Of a stretch of 62,111 nucleotides of DNA, positions 61,775 to 62,111 are shown piece after piece. Each line of letters starts with the position of its first letter. Within the stretch, counting starts at the first letter, position 1. A program made the translations under genes and the position numbers. Origin of the DNA: Lachnospiraceae bacterium (GTDB lineage: Bacteria > Bacillota > Clostridia > Lachnospirales > Lachnospiraceae); the NCBI GenBank assembly GCA_016290905.1, contig JAEEVO010000007.1, forward strand, positions 1 through 62,111. The letters run 5' to 3'. The notes under the pieces were generated by a model, which worked only from the letters and a program-made list of their open reading frames with translations, was not told where the DNA came from and did no database searches.

Positions 61775-62111
61775 TTACATACCCAGATACATTTCTTTTA
61801 TCTCACTGCTCTCAAGAATTTCCTTTGCGGTTCCCTCTTTGCGGATCCTGCCCTGCTCAAGTACATATGCCCTGTCCACGATTTTTAAAACATCAAATAT
61901 ATTCTGCTCGGCTATGAGCACCGCTACGCCCTTTTTCCTGATGTTTACGACTGCCTCAAGCACCTTCTGCGTCATGATCGGAGAAAGTCCGATAGAAGGC
62001 TCATCAAGAAGCAGCAGCTTGGGATCTGCCATCAGGCCCCTGCCTATGGCAACCATCTGCTGCTGACCGCCGCTTAAGTTTCCGGCTGCCTTGGCGCTCA
62101 TCTCTTCAAGC
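61775..62111 (-). CDS. livF: LivF-type ABC transporter ATPase (C-terminal part)
   Basis: The frame runs off the window edge in the form LEEMSAKAAGNLSGGQQQMV. It has the ABC signature LSGGQ, Walker B LLLLDEPSIGLSP and the family tail IAEQN...GRIRKEGTAKEIL. LivF is the second ATPase of branched-chain amino acid or urea-type importers. Only the last 112 residues are here. It lies upstream of the amidohydrolase on the same strand of transcription. Confidence 0.88.
   Translation of the reverse strand, partial: LEEMSAKAAGNLSGGQQQMVAIGRGLMADPKLLLLDEPSIGLSPIMTQKVLEAVVNIRKKGVAVLIAEQNIFDVLKIVDRAYVLEQGRIRKEGTAKEILESSEIKEMYLGM

Noticed and set aside
61775-62111. A complete small ATPase gene starting at 62101
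   Set aside because: The frame continues upstream without a stop to the window edge and lacks Walker A, so it is the tail of livF.

Overview
The window looks like chromosomal DNA from an anaerobic Firmicute of the class Clostridia, most likely a Lachnospiraceae member close to Butyrivibrio or Pseudobutyrivibrio. This placement is inferred from gene content: a Gram-positive type IV pilus (T4P) locus, pyruvate formate-lyase under a ZTP riboswitch, sugar-binding-domain/GGDEF fusions, a DUF4317 protein, a secreted GH5 glucanase, moderate G+C, TTGACA/TATAAT promoters and AGGAGG ribosome binding sites. I see no rRNA, tRNA, CRISPR array, prophage or insertion sequence.

Region 1 (1-21377, all minus strand) is a T4P locus. 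In transcription order it holds a very large sensor/degenerate-GGDEF/EAL protein, a coiled-coil protein, a protein with an EH_signature-like C-terminus, pilB, pilT, pilC, a major-type pilin, a BrnT-type toxin/antitoxin pair, a second pilin, the prepilin peptidase, a PilM-PilN fusion ending in dockerin-like calcium loops, PilO, a PilV-like prepilin, a large PilX/GspK-like prepilin and the start of a fifth prepilin cut by the window edge. The least conventional parts are the PilMN-dockerin fusion, the EH/coiled-coil pair at the head of the pilus genes and the EAL protein with a C-terminal beta-solenoid. A structured leader with pseudoknot potential and a five-codon ORF precedes the PilV-like gene.

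Region 2 (21547-31680) holds housekeeping and mixed genes: lysA, tagD, an HTH/RDD membrane protein, a compact type I toxin/antisense-RNA module of the txpA/fst kind, a PII-like protein coupled to a CPA2 antiporter, trmO, trpS and an HD-GYP phosphodiesterase. Region 3 (31717-38595) is fermentation and phosphate: a ZTP riboswitch, pflB, pflA (carrying a 32-bp perfect inverted repeat inside its frame), a Na/Pi-PhoU transporter, a DHH phosphoesterase and a small hypothetical gene.

Region 4 (38609-48606) includes a second small hypothetical gene, a PfoR-type PTS IIC protein, the amino-sugar operon glmM-nagR-nagB behind a palindromic operator, a sensor-GGDEF diguanylate cyclase, and a zinc/cadmium module (SmtB-type repressor with operator, HMA chaperone, P-type ATPase). 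Region 5 (48629-57565) is a plus-strand surface-glycan group: rfbC, glf, GH5 glucanase, galK, an O-antigen ligase-like protein and a transglutaminase-like protein. Region 6 (57570-62111, minus) has a DUF4317 protein, a GH10-like lipid- or wall-directed hydrolase, a dihydropyrimidinase-type amidohydrolase and the end of livF.

Three c-di-GMP enzymes (EAL, GGDEF, HD-GYP) share the window with the pilus, which suggests c-di-GMP control of surface behaviour. A family of dispersed palindromic repeats (consensus GTCATNCTGAGC...AGCGAAGNATC) sits in intergenic gaps at five places.
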